Assembly (NCBI GenBank): GCA_001438605.1
Contig: LIDE01000015.1
Location: forward strand, 1-64,000
Source: SAR92 bacterium BACL16 MAG-120619-bin48
GTDB lineage: Bacteria; Pseudomonadota; Gammaproteobacteria; Pseudomonadales; Porticoccaceae
Length of the DNA: 64,000 nt
Direction of reading: 5' to 3'
Shown: in pieces, positions 1 through 8,189 of the stretch
Layout: each line of letters begins with the position of its first letter
Numbering within the stretch: the stretch's first letter is position 1
Program-made: the position numbers and the translations under genes
Notes under the pieces: generated by a model
What the model was told of the DNA's origin: nothing
Database searches by the model: none
What the model saw: the letters and a program-made list of their open reading frames with translations, nothing else

Positions 1-788
1 TACGGGTCATGTACCTGTCCGCTGACGCCAATTTCAACTGGAAGATTATTCGCGATAATTTTAACGAAAGTTACCACTTGCCAACGATCCACCCCGAGTT
101 GTCCACGTTTATCAATGATGGTCTCTCAGATACGCTATTTGAAATGTATGAAAGCGGTCACAACTCAATGTGGATGAAAGGTCATCAGGCCACCACGCGC
201 AATCCAGCGTTTCAAACTGGGGACGTGCCTTCACCCCTTGATGATGTCGCCCGCGCATGGGGCGTTGATCCAGCCGAGTTCAATGGGCGCACGGGTGAAA
301 TACGCGACGCGATCATTGCTGCCAAGCGACGTCTCGGAACAGCCCGTGGCTACACCAATTACGAACAAATGAGCGATCAACAACTGGTCGATTATTTTCA
401 TTGTACGCTGTTTCCCAATCTCACTATCACGATGTCTCCTGAGCAGTGCCAAATACTGCGCACCGAGCCGCATCCCACTGACCCGCAAAAATGTGTGTTC
501 CACCATTGGGTGTTGGTGCCTCCAGTAGCTGGTATGACTGAGGTCGAAACACCCATTGGCCCGGTTCCTTTGGAATGGGCAGAAAATCGTCATAGCGTAT
601 ACGGTGATGGGCAATCAGTAGGGTTTGTCGCGGATCAAGATTTAAGTATTGGCACGAGCCAGCAGCAAGGACTCAACTCCCGGGGTTTTAGTGGCTGCAT
701 ACTGACACATCAGGAAAAGCGTGTGCAGCGTTTTCACGAACTTCTCAATGACTACGTGAGTGGCAAATTTACCGATTCACAAAAATAG
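1..788 (+). CDS. Rieske-type aromatic/alicyclic ring-hydroxylating oxygenase alpha subunit, C-terminal part (5' truncated)
   Basis: Only the catalytic C-terminal domain is present; the reading frame is open to the window edge (first full codon at base 3), so the Rieske domain lies outside. Counting from the ATG at 9, the mononuclear-iron motif NWKIIRDNFNESYHLPTIH supplies His23 and His28, and an Asp in VADQDLS (D209/D211) is the likely third ligand. The family is the catalytic subunit that inserts O2-derived oxygen into C-H or C=C bonds using electrons from a reductase/ferredoxin. It ends directly against the ribosome-binding site of the next gene. It is one of three Rieske alpha subunits in the window. 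Substrate unknown; the alternative is a monooxygenase/demethylase of the same fold. Confidence 0.9.
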   Translation, partial: RVMYLSADANFNWKIIRDNFNESYHLPTIHPELSTFINDGLSDTLFEMYESGHNSMWMKGHQATTRNPAFQTGDVPSPLDDVARAWGVDPAEFNGRTGEIRDAIIAAKRRLGTARGYTNYEQMSDQQLVDYFHCTLFPNLTITMSPEQCQILRTEPHPTDPQKCVFHHWVLVPPVAGMTEVETPIGPVPLEWAENRHSVYGDGQSVGFVADQDLSIGTSQQQGLNSRGFSGCILTHQEKRVQRFHELLNDYVSGKFTDSQK

Positions 789-797
789 GTGGCAAAA

Positions 798-1313
798 ATG
801 GTTAGACGCAGTCTCAGTTTGTTGGTCGGTCTTTTTATGGCGTCTGGCGCCTTTGCCGGCGGGGCGCAGCCGCAGCCAAATCCACTGGCGCTGATGCGCG
901 CCGATCACATTATGATTTCTACGGCGGACTACCAGGGCACGGTGGATTGGTACCGCAGCGTTCTCGGTTTTGAGGTTGTCCGTGAGTGGGATATTGACGG
1001 CTATCCAGAAGTGGATGTCGGCTACATTGCTGCGAATGGCTTTATGATCGAAGTGGTGGGAACGCCGAAAGAGTTTCAGTCTGAAAAAGTAGCGCCAGAT
1101 GTGTTTACGGCAATGTCGGACCGCGGTTATGTGCACATCGCCTTTACCAGTGCAGATGTGGACGCTGTGGCGGCGGAGCTGCTCAGTCGCGGTGTTGCGT
1201 TGGAACTGCCGCCGACTAACTTCGATGCGGCAGGCGTTCGCTTGCTCTTTATTCGCGATAACAACGGCAACCTGATTGAGATTGTCACACCGCTTTCAGC
1301 CTATCGAAAATAG
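798..1313 (+). CDS. Exported VOC (glyoxalase/extradiol dioxygenase fold) protein
   Basis: A 171-residue protein with an N-terminal signal peptide (VRRSLSLLVGLFMASGAFA, cleavage near the following GG) and one VOC domain. The four usual metal positions are filled: His in RADHIMIS, Glu in FMIEVVG, His in YVHIAF and Glu in NLIEIVTP, so metal binding is plausible. A GTG at 789 abuts the previous stop, but AGGTGG at 787-792 is correctly spaced for ATG 798, which I take as the start. VOC proteins include glyoxalases, epimerases and dioxygenases; export is unusual for the family. It sits between a Rieske subunit and an exported DUF3604 protein, so a periplasmic or surface role in substrate handling is inferred. 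Confidence 0.8.
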   Translation: MVRRSLSLLVGLFMASGAFAGGAQPQPNPLALMRADHIMISTADYQGTVDWYRSVLGFEVVREWDIDGYPEVDVGYIAANGFMIEVVGTPKEFQSEKVAPDVFTAMSDRGYVHIAFTSADVDAVAAELLSRGVALELPPTNFDAAGVRLLFIRDNNGNLIEIVTPLSAYRK

Positions 1314-1381
1314 CTCTGCCTAAAAAGGCTCAGTTGATTCGAGCAGACGCGCCCAGCGCTCATTACGCAAGGAAAATAATT

Positions 1382-3244
1382 ATGTACAAACTTAACAATG
1401 TCACTGCACTGGGAGTTTTGGCTCTCTCCGTGAGTTTATTTGCCAGCGCAGAGGATGCATCAGTTGTCGAGCAAAAGCCGTCCTATTCAACACCGGTGAG
1501 GGAGCATGTTAGCAATCTCTATTGGGGTGATTTGCACTTACATACAAAATTATCTGCCGATGCGTACACCATGGAAACGCGACTGACGAGCGATGAAGCC
1601 TACCAATTCGCGCGCGGCGGAACGGTGACCGCGGACAATGGCATGCCTGTAAGATTGCGTCGCCCGTTAGATTTTCTTGCCGTCACAGACCATTCTGAAT
1701 ATCTCGGCGTTTTTGCCCAGTTGGCTGCGGACGACCCTACATTGAAGGGTTGGAAAATGGGTGAAGAGTGGCAGACATTACTGCGCGAAGGGCGAACCAC
1801 TGAGCTGGCAAAAGCATTTGCCAATGCGATTCAGACAGATGCTGCAGAATATCAAACCCCGGGGCCAGTGCGCAGCGGTCTTTGGGCCAGCGCCGCCGCT
1901 GTCGCCGACAAGTACAACGAGCCGGGGCTATTTACCGCTTTTGTGGGTTACGAGTGGACCTCCATGATTAGCGGCGATAATCTCCATCGCGTGGTTATCT
2001 ACAAAGATGGCGCCGAGGTGGCGTCAAAGCGCGTTCCTTTCTCTGCTCAAGATAGCACGGACCCAGAGGATCTCTGGTCTGCCTTATCTGCCTATGAAGA
2101 GAGCACTGGCGGCGAAGTGCTGGCCATCGCCCATAACGGCAACGTGAGCAATGGTCGTATGTTTTCGCCCACGCGCTTGAATGGAAAACCGCTTGATGCT
2201 AACTATGCGGCGAAACGTGCACGCTGGGAACCCGTCTACGAAACCACTCAGATTAAAGGCGATGGCGAAACTCATCCCTACCTATCGGCAGACGATGAGT
2301 TCGCCGATTACGAAACCTGGGATGAGGGCAATATTTCCCTCACTCAAGCTAAAACACCCGATATGTTGCAATATGAGTACAGTCGCTCGGCACTCAAAGA
2401 GGGCCTGCGCCACGAAGCCAATTTGGGCGTTAACCCGTTCAAGTTTGGCTTGATCGGCAGCACCGATTCTCACACGGGTATGTCCACGACCAACGAAGAC
2501 AATTTCTTTGGTAAGTTTGCCCACGATGAACCCTCGGCGGATCGCACTGAAAAGCGCATGGCCAATCAGCTACAAAAAATTTGGAAGCTTGTATCCTCAG
2601 GTTTAGTGGCTGTATGGTCTGAGGAAAACACCCGCGAATCATTATTCCAAGCCATTAAGCGGCGCGAGGTTTATGCCACCACCGGAACCCGTATTCAGTT
2701 GCGCTTTTTTGGCGGTTGGCAATTTGACGCTGCGGATGTCTTGCGTGCTGATTTTGCCACCCTCGGCTATCAAAAAGGTGTCCCCATGGGCGGTGATTTA
2801 ACCCGCGGTGCCAATACCCATGCCCCCACCTTTATGGTTGCTGCGTCCCGCGACCCGGATGGCGCCAATCTCGATCGTGTGCAAATCGTTAAAGGCTGGC
2901 TCGATGCGCAGGGCAACACACAAGAAAAAGTTTTCGATGTCGCGTGGTCGGCTGGTCGTACCATTGATGCAAAGACTGGCAAATTAGCCTCGGTTGGCAG
3001 CACGGTCGATGTGGCAAATACCACCTATAGCAACAGTATTGGCGCCGCTGAATTGGCGACGGTATGGACTGACCCAGAGTTTAACGCGAGCCAGAATGCC
3101 TTCTACTACGCGCGTGTTCTGCAGATCCCCACGCCGCGCTGGACAGCCTATGACGCGAAGTATTTTGGCGCCACCATTGATCCTCGCGCCGCGATGGTGA
3201 CTCAAGATCGCGCCTATTCGTCGCCCATTTGGTACACGCCCTAA
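1382..3244 (+). CDS. Exported DUF3604-family protein (PHP-like metal-dependent hydrolase fold)
   Basis: About 620 residues starting at ATG 1382, which is preceded by AAGGAA and opens a signal peptide (MYKLNNVTALGVLALSVSLFASA). Motifs typical of DUF3604 are visible: YWGDLHLHTKLSADA, DFLAVTDHSEYLG, FVGYEWTS, IAHNGNVSNG and FGLIGSTDSHTG, which provide the His/Asp cluster of a PHP-like metal site. The family is common in marine Proteobacteria, often near catabolic clusters, but its biochemical role is not established to my knowledge. A longer frame opening at a TTG at 1334 would destroy the signal peptide and is rejected. It is the second of two exported proteins in tandem. It probably acts outside the cytoplasm on an ester, phosphoester or related bond; that is inference. 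Confidence 0.85.
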   Translation: MYKLNNVTALGVLALSVSLFASAEDASVVEQKPSYSTPVREHVSNLYWGDLHLHTKLSADAYTMETRLTSDEAYQFARGGTVTADNGMPVRLRRPLDFLAVTDHSEYLGVFAQLAADDPTLKGWKMGEEWQTLLREGRTTELAKAFANAIQTDAAEYQTPGPVRSGLWASAAAVADKYNEPGLFTAFVGYEWTSMISGDNLHRVVIYKDGAEVASKRVPFSAQDSTDPEDLWSALSAYEESTGGEVLAIAHNGNVSNGRMFSPTRLNGKPLDANYAAKRARWEPVYETTQIKGDGETHPYLSADDEFADYETWDEGNISLTQAKTPDMLQYEYSRSALKEGLRHEANLGVNPFKFGLIGSTDSHTGMSTTNEDNFFGKFAHDEPSADRTEKRMANQLQKIWKLVSSGLVAVWSEENTRESLFQAIKRREVYATTGTRIQLRFFGGWQFDAADVLRADFATLGYQKGVPMGGDLTRGANTHAPTFMVAASRDPDGANLDRVQIVKGWLDAQGNTQEKVFDVAWSAGRTIDAKTGKLASVGSTVDVANTTYSNSIGAAELATVWTDPEFNASQNAFYYARVLQIPTPRWTAYDAKYFGATIDPRAAMVTQDRAYSSPIWYTP

Positions 3245-3257
3245 TCGTTCGCAACCC

Positions 3258-3283
3258 GCGGCGCTGTGAGGTCATAGCGCCGC
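3258..3283. repeat. Perfect 8-bp inverted repeat between two co-oriented genes
   Basis: GCGGCGCT (3258-3265) and AGCGCCGC (3276-3283) flank a 10-nt loop in the 60-bp gap between the DUF3604 gene and the oxidoreductase. There is no T run, so it is not a classical terminator; it may stabilise the upstream mRNA end or cause partial termination. Confidence 0.5.
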
Positions 3284-3304
3284 CCGCAACTTGGAAATAA
3301 CGCA

Positions 3305-4321
3305 ATGACAGCTGGATTGATCAATAGAAAGTGGGTGCTTGAATCGCGTCCTGAGGGTGCTGTGAGCGAGAAAAATTTTCGCTTTGAGACAGAGACTGTT
3401 CGTCCCCTTGCGGAGGGAGAATTTCTGGTAAAAAATAATTACCTCTCGTTTGAGCCTGCTCAGCGAGGCTGGTTGAACGATGTTCGCAGTTACGTACCGC
3501 CGGTCGCGATTGGTGAAGTGATGCGCTCCATGGCTGTGGGAGAGGTTGTCGCGAGCAGGCATGGGCAATTCCAAGTGGGTGATCGCTTGCAGGGCGGATT
3601 TGGCTGGCAGGAGTATGCTATCAGCGATGGCACGGGTCTTTTCCCTGTGGAAAAAATTGCCGAGGATGTGCCGATTTCATATCCACTGCATATCTATGGT
3701 CTGACCGGTTTAACCGCCTACTTTGGTTTGCTTGATATCGGTCTGCCGAAAGCGGGTGACACCGTTGTGATCTCTGGAGCAGCGGGGGCCACTGGCTCTA
3801 CTGTTGGCCAGATTGCAAAATTGATGGGCTGTCATGTGATTGGTATTGCTGGCGGCGCGGCCAAGTGTCAGTGGTTAATTGACGAGCTTGGCTATGATGC
3901 AGTGATTGATTACAAATCCGATTCCGTTGAAGCTCGCCTCAAAGAGTTGTGCAAAAACAGTATCAATATATTTTTCGACAATGTGGGTGGAGAGATACTC
4001 GATCTGGCATTGGTCAATTTAGCCAACCACGCGCGCATTGTTCTTTGCGGCGGAATTTCGAGTGGCTATCGCACTGCAGAGTTGCCGCCGGGGCCAAAGA
4101 ACTACATGCAACTGGTGATTCGTCGATCGCACATGGAGGGATTTATTGTTCTCGATCATGTTGAGCGCTATCCGCAGGCGATCGAACAGTTAAAGCAGTG
4201 GGTTGATGACGGCAAGATCAAAGTCAAAGAACACGTGTTACAAGGCATTGAGCAATGCCCGACAGCCTTGGCCGGGTTGTTCTCTGGACAAAATTTCGGC
4301 AAGCAATTGGTCAAACTTTAA
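3305..4321 (+). CDS. NADP-dependent zinc-free MDR oxidoreductase (PTGR/CurA-type alkenal/enone reductase), paralogue 1
   Basis: 338 residues, full length for the leukotriene-B4-dehydrogenase/CurA/PTGR branch of the medium-chain dehydrogenase superfamily. The N-terminal GroES-like domain carries the branch signature NNYLSFEPAQRGWL; the Rossmann motif AAGATGSTVGQIAK is at about residues 159-172, followed by FFDNVGGEILD. No Zn-binding cysteines are visible. Known members reduce alpha,beta-double bonds of enones or alkenals with NADPH. Three more copies lie in this window (18718, 25116, 27488 minus). It ends one base before the convergent crotonase gene. The physiological substrate is unknown; reduction of an unsaturated ring ketone is the natural inference. 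Confidence 0.85.
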   Translation: MTAGLINRKWVLESRPEGAVSEKNFRFETETVRPLAEGEFLVKNNYLSFEPAQRGWLNDVRSYVPPVAIGEVMRSMAVGEVVASRHGQFQVGDRLQGGFGWQEYAISDGTGLFPVEKIAEDVPISYPLHIYGLTGLTAYFGLLDIGLPKAGDTVVISGAAGATGSTVGQIAKLMGCHVIGIAGGAAKCQWLIDELGYDAVIDYKSDSVEARLKELCKNSINIFFDNVGGEILDLALVNLANHARIVLCGGISSGYRTAELPPGPKNYMQLVIRRSHMEGFIVLDHVERYPQAIEQLKQWVDDGKIKVKEHVLQGIEQCPTALAGLFSGQNFGKQLVKL

Positions 4322-4322
4322 G

Positions 4323-5156
4323 TTACTGACGGCGCGGCTTGACGATAGTGGTACCCGCAACGTAATCAAAGTTGCCACCGCTATTGAGAGCCGCCAGCCC
4401 CTTGAGAAAGTCCCCGCTGGCCATCGTCTCTGTCTCCGCCTCCAGCTCTTTTTCTAAGCCAATCTCGAGCGCGCCATCCCACGCCGCGTAAAGGCATTCT
4501 TTGGTCCAGCGCAGCGATGCCGGTGAGCAGACGCGTAAACGTGTTAGAACGCTCTCTAGGTGTGCTTCAAGGGCTTCATTGGTGCTAAATGCGCGTGTGA
4601 CGAGTCCATAGTCTTCGGCTTGCCGCCCCGTTAGCCCTTCGCCCAGCAGCAGCATCTCTTGTGCGCGTCGGAATGGCATCAGTCGCGCACTGAGCTGCGT
4701 TCCTCCCCACGCAGCGACAAACCCGAGGGTCACTTCAGGGAAGCTAAAGCGCGATTGCTCGAGGCAGAAAATAAAGTCGCTGCGCAACAACAACTCCAAT
4801 CCACCACCCAGAGCGCCGCCGCGGGCGATGGCAATTACCGGCATGGGTAATTGGGCAATCTTTTTGCCCAGCGCATGACCTAGTTGAACAAGGCGCTGAA
4901 AGTCGTCTCGTCCGAGGGCCTCCAGCGTCGGCTGTAGCTGGGTCACGGCGATGGCGCCAGAGTGGAATCCGCGCCCACCGGCGTCGATAGCAATGGCGCG
5001 AATCTCAGCGCTTTCGCGAGCGTTGTCGAGCGCTCTCGACAGTGCGTCGAGCATAGCCAACGACATCCCGTAGTTCTCATCCGCGTTTTGCTTGGTCAGC
5101 CACAGAACGCCGTCGTTAAGTTGTGAATCGAGTATTGCAGTGCTGGGGTAAGTCAT
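4323..5156 (-). CDS. Enoyl-CoA hydratase/isomerase (crotonase) family protein
   Basis: 277 residues with the crotonase fold. The oxyanion-hole segments GGRGFHSGA and ARGGALGGGLEL are present. Both acid/base glutamates of classical hydratases are kept: the Glu of GGGLEL (equivalent to rat crotonase Glu144) and that of FPEVTLGF (Glu164). Hydration of a 2-enoyl-CoA, or C-C hydrolysis as in ring-cleaving crotonases, is therefore chemically possible. It is convergent with the preceding oxidoreductase, and a strong bidirectional hairpin separates its 5' side from the TonB receptor gene. It would fit the beta-oxidation steps supplied by the ligase and dehydrogenases across the receptor gene, but it is transcribed separately. 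Confidence 0.88.
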   Translation of the reverse strand: MTYPSTAILDSQLNDGVLWLTKQNADENYGMSLAMLDALSRALDNARESAEIRAIAIDAGGRGFHSGAIAVTQLQPTLEALGRDDFQRLVQLGHALGKKIAQLPMPVIAIARGGALGGGLELLLRSDFIFCLEQSRFSFPEVTLGFVAAWGGTQLSARLMPFRRAQEMLLLGEGLTGRQAEDYGLVTRAFSTNEALEAHLESVLTRLRVCSPASLRWTKECLYAAWDGALEIGLEKELEAETETMASGDFLKGLAALNSGGNFDYVAGTTIVKPRRQ

Positions 5157-5260
5157 GTGGTTGTCCTGCTAGTTAGTGTTTAGGTTCTCTATCAAGGCCC
5201 GCAGACGACAGCGGCGCGAGTGCTGCCTGTGGATCTTTTATACGTGGATTAAAAGCAAAA

Positions 5261-5294
5261 AAAAAGCGGCTGAACCGAAGCTCAACCGCTTTTT
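5261..5294 (-). terminator. Rho-independent terminator of the TonB-dependent receptor gene (bidirectional hairpin)
   Basis: A 15-bp stem (A-run, GCGG...CCGC) closed by a tetraloop that reads UUCG on the minus strand and is flanked by T runs on both strands. It lies 27 bp past the receptor stop and on the other side faces the start of the crotonase gene. Confidence 0.9.
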
Positions 5295-5320
5295 GGGATC
5301 CATCCCAGGGGACTGTGTTA

Positions 5321-7537
5321 TTAGAACTCGTATCCTACGGTCAGGCCGAATTGACGTCTTGGAACCAACTCCGCCCAGGCAAACGCACCTGCATCGTAGC
5401 GTCGTCCGACTCGGTTACCATCTTCCAGCACATCGGTGCCGTAGACGCGCAACTTGAGTGTTCCATTACCCATATCCTTTATATAAGTAGCAGATAAATC
5501 AAGTGTCTCGAAGCTTTCGATAATTACGACCGGTCCCGTTGCAGGATTGTAAGTTGACCAGTCAGCTTGCGTGAAAACCTCATCTTTGTAGCTGAATCCG
5601 CCAGTCCAGGTGAGTGTGCCTCCTGCAACTTCAGAGGAGTGTTCAGCGCCTAAATAAGCTGTTAATTCAGGGGCATACAGCAGGTGAGCTTTATCAGAGA
5701 TATCTACGCCGTTGTAATCGAACTTGTCGTAGTCGCCGCTGAATGTACCAAAGCTTGCTCTCAATGTCAGAGCATCAGTTGGCATCAGCACCCCTTCGAA
5801 CTCGATACCATCCATACTTACCTCACCGGCGTTGCGCACGAATGAACAAGTTACACCTTGTGCTGCAGGTGCTTCAGCAGTGCCTTTGCCGCATACTGGA
5901 TCGTTACCCGATGTAATAATCGTAGTTTGCTTGTCGGTATAATCAGCCTTGAAGTAAGTGATGTTAACTTGCGAGTTCTCAGTTGGGTTACTGCGCATAC
6001 CAATTTCGAAGCTGCCCACTTCTTCTGAATTAAACGGTGCTAACTCTGACAACGTTGACCCTCGGTTGAAGAAGCCACCGCTGCGGAAACCTGTTGCATA
6101 AGAGATGTATGTCATCCCCTTCTCGAACTCGCGCTGAAGGACTACGCGGTATGAAGTGTTACTGTCGGAGAAATCGGGGTCACCATAATTCAGCATTTTT
6201 GTACGATCTGGATTGGCAGCAAGACGATCTGCGTTACCAGTGCCGACGGGCCAGGATCTCGAGGTCAAGTTTTTGTCTTCTTCTGTGTAACGAGCTCCAA
6301 AAGTAAATGCCCAGTCGTCGCTAAGGTCATAACTCATTTCGCCAAACACAGCAGTCGTTTTAAGCTTATGGTTAGCAGTGAATGGGACGATCGGGCCAGA
6401 TGTGATGTAAGAGTCAGCGTCGAGAGTATATATGCCAGCAACGAAGTTAGCTGGGCCGTCTAAGTCGGAAATATATTGTAGTTCATGAGACCTTTGTTTG
6501 AATGTCTGATCTCTATCAACTGGGAAGAATACGCCGTTAATTCCCCAGGACGCCTCATGTACTTCTTCATCGTAGTCCATGACGCCCATAATGTATTTGA
6601 TCTGATAGTTATCACCGTCGTGAGTCACTTTCAATGTCATGTTCTCGCCTACAAGGGACGCAGTGAGTGGCAAGCTTTGTGGCGATGTCTTCCAGCTGTC
6701 GGCTTGTGACGCTCTTCCGCCAACGCCAAGAGGTGACGTGGCTGTGTTGATATTGTCCGGCGCGGTCGTGTCATGGTCATAGTCGTCGTAAGTTAAAACA
6801 GCAGCAGTTTTATCGCTGAAGTTGTACTTGGCGGCAACGGATACTGACTGAGAATCTTTGAACGGCCGTCGATCTTGCAGAGTCGTGTTATACACATGAG
6901 AATCAGACTGCTTATCTTTGACAGCAATCTTAATGCCACCGTTTTCGCCCAATGGCATATTCACTAATGCCTTTAGGTCTGTCATATTTTCGTCACCGAA
7001 AGTGCCTTCTACTTTTGCGCCCCACTCGCCGGTTGGTTCTGTTCTCTGTACGTTGATCACACCACCAATTGTATTGCGACCAAATAGCGTACCTTGAGGG
7101 CCGCGCAGTACTTCAACAGACTCGACGTCAAAGAAATCGAATACGCCACCTGAGTTACTCGCTAAAAACACACCATCGATGGCGACACCAACCGTTGGTT
7201 CGATTGATTTTTCGATATCGTCGTAGCTTAATCCACGAATGGATGCGCTTAACGACTCAGAGCCGATTGCAGTTTCATGAAGTTCAACGTTGGGAACCAT
7301 TTTGCCTAATTCAAGTGAACTCGTAATTGAGCCTCGCTCAAGCTGTCCCGGGGTAATTGCAGTAACAGCAACAGGAACGTCTTGAATTGATTCTTGACGC
7401 TTACGGGCAGTTACAACGATTTCTTCTAGAGTAATCGCAGACTCTGCTGCAAGAGTGGTTTGGCTAAAGAGTGGAACGGTAGCAACAGCAATCAGTGCGG
7501 GAAGCAACTGTTTTTTAAAGACTTTTTGATAGTTCAT
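5321..7537 (-). CDS. TonB-dependent outer-membrane receptor
   Basis: 738 residues. A signal peptide (ending near TLAAE) is followed by the TonB box LEEIVVTARKRQESIQDVP, a plug domain (about residues 45-165, with VEVLRGPQGTLFGRNTIGGVINV) and a 22-strand-type barrel ending in the terminal aromatic GYEF. The strong Shine-Dalgarno AGGGGG lies just before the ATG. Family members import siderophores, cobalamin or bulky organics; placement between catabolic genes suggests uptake of the hydrophobic substrate degraded here (inference). It is a single-gene unit with its own terminator, and an AAAC-N6-GTTT element lies about 90 bp upstream. It faces the acyl-CoA ligase divergently. Confidence 0.93.
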   Translation of the reverse strand: MNYQKVFKKQLLPALIAVATVPLFSQTTLAAESAITLEEIVVTARKRQESIQDVPVAVTAITPGQLERGSITSSLELGKMVPNVELHETAIGSESLSASIRGLSYDDIEKSIEPTVGVAIDGVFLASNSGGVFDFFDVESVEVLRGPQGTLFGRNTIGGVINVQRTEPTGEWGAKVEGTFGDENMTDLKALVNMPLGENGGIKIAVKDKQSDSHVYNTTLQDRRPFKDSQSVSVAAKYNFSDKTAAVLTYDDYDHDTTAPDNINTATSPLGVGGRASQADSWKTSPQSLPLTASLVGENMTLKVTHDGDNYQIKYIMGVMDYDEEVHEASWGINGVFFPVDRDQTFKQRSHELQYISDLDGPANFVAGIYTLDADSYITSGPIVPFTANHKLKTTAVFGEMSYDLSDDWAFTFGARYTEEDKNLTSRSWPVGTGNADRLAANPDRTKMLNYGDPDFSDSNTSYRVVLQREFEKGMTYISYATGFRSGGFFNRGSTLSELAPFNSEEVGSFEIGMRSNPTENSQVNITYFKADYTDKQTTIITSGNDPVCGKGTAEAPAAQGVTCSFVRNAGEVSMDGIEFEGVLMPTDALTLRASFGTFSGDYDKFDYNGVDISDKAHLLYAPELTAYLGAEHSSEVAGGTLTWTGGFSYKDEVFTQADWSTYNPATGPVVIIESFETLDLSATYIKDMGNGTLKLRVYGTDVLEDGNRVGRRYDAGAFAWAELVPRRQFGLTVGYEF

Positions 7538-7626
7538 TATTTATCCCCCTAAGGATAGCGTTATAGTATTTCATGATACACATGCAGTAGTTTCAATGAA
7601 ATTTTGTTAATTTTGATCAACAAACA

Positions 7627-7640
7627 AAACAATCGAGTTT
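7627..7640. promoter_or_regulatory. Operator-like inverted element AAAC-N6-GTTT upstream of the TonB receptor
   Basis: AAAC (7627-7630) and GTTT (7637-7640) around AATCGA, embedded in a longer AAAC-rich run. Similar elements precede other catabolic units at 36958-36971 and 38841-38854, with variants at 9844-9861 and 18601-18612. A TetR-type repressor site is a reasonable guess; no regulator is assigned. Confidence 0.35.
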
Positions 7641-8086
7641 GCTTTTTTATGTTGTCTGATGAAATATAACCCTTGAATTCCTAAAGTTCAACTTATTTCA
7701 ACAAATGAAAACACCTCAATTGCAAGCTATTTTTAACCGTACTTCGTCGGTTGTGGTAAAAGGCTCGTTCTAATAAGGATTGCGCGGTTTTGAAGGGTAA
7801 GTCCTGCTTTAACCGTTGAAATAGCTAAATGCGGTAGCTACGCCCGTTGTTGGCAGTTTGCTGAAATTCATTCTTAGTTAGCAATGGATGTTTGCTCAAG
7901 AAAGGCTGCAAATTGAAGCGTACAGGTTCCTTCTTATGCGAGGGGTGCCGATTTTTCGCAGTAAACCCCTCACGCGGTATTGATAGCGCCATTTAATTAA
8001 ACAATCACGGTTGTATGTTTTTGTGATTTACGGTAACTTGAGGTATCGGCCTGTCATCTGCGAGCGATGTATCTCCAGATTGTTGT

Positions 8087-8142
8087 GCGCATTTTGTTAC
8101 GTGCAATGTGTTACGCGCAATTTTTCACGCGCAATAAACGCA
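8087..8142. repeat. Four tandem 14-bp iteron-like repeats upstream of the acyl-CoA ligase
   Basis: Four contiguous units: GCGCATTTTGTTAC, GTGCAATGTGTTAC, GCGCAATTTTTCAC and GCGCAATAAACGCA, ending 47 bp before the ligase start codon. The consensus is roughly GYGCAATKTKTYAC. The placement suggests a cooperative regulator-binding array rather than coding sequence. Confidence 0.6.
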
Positions 8143-8189
8143 CCGCTCAATCAGGCTTCAAATCTTGTCGACTTCTATAAAGGGCAATA

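Larger units (their letters stand above)
7538..8189. other. Divergent 652-bp intergenic control region between TonB receptor and acyl-CoA ligase
   Basis: No convincing gene is present. Contents seen: the receptor Shine-Dalgarno next to 7537; an AAAC-N6-GTTT inverted element at 7627-7640; a 7-bp inverted repeat GAGGGGT (7940-7946) / ACCCCTC (7965-7971) with an 18-nt loop; and a four-unit 14-bp tandem array at 8087-8142. AT-rich stretches on both sides fit two divergent promoters, but I cannot place -35/-10 boxes with confidence. Confidence 0.6.

Noticed and set aside
7940..7971. GAGGGGT / ACCCCTC inverted repeat with 18-nt loop
   Set aside because: Short arms and long loop; could be an operator but nothing else supports it, so it is only mentioned in the intergenic entry.
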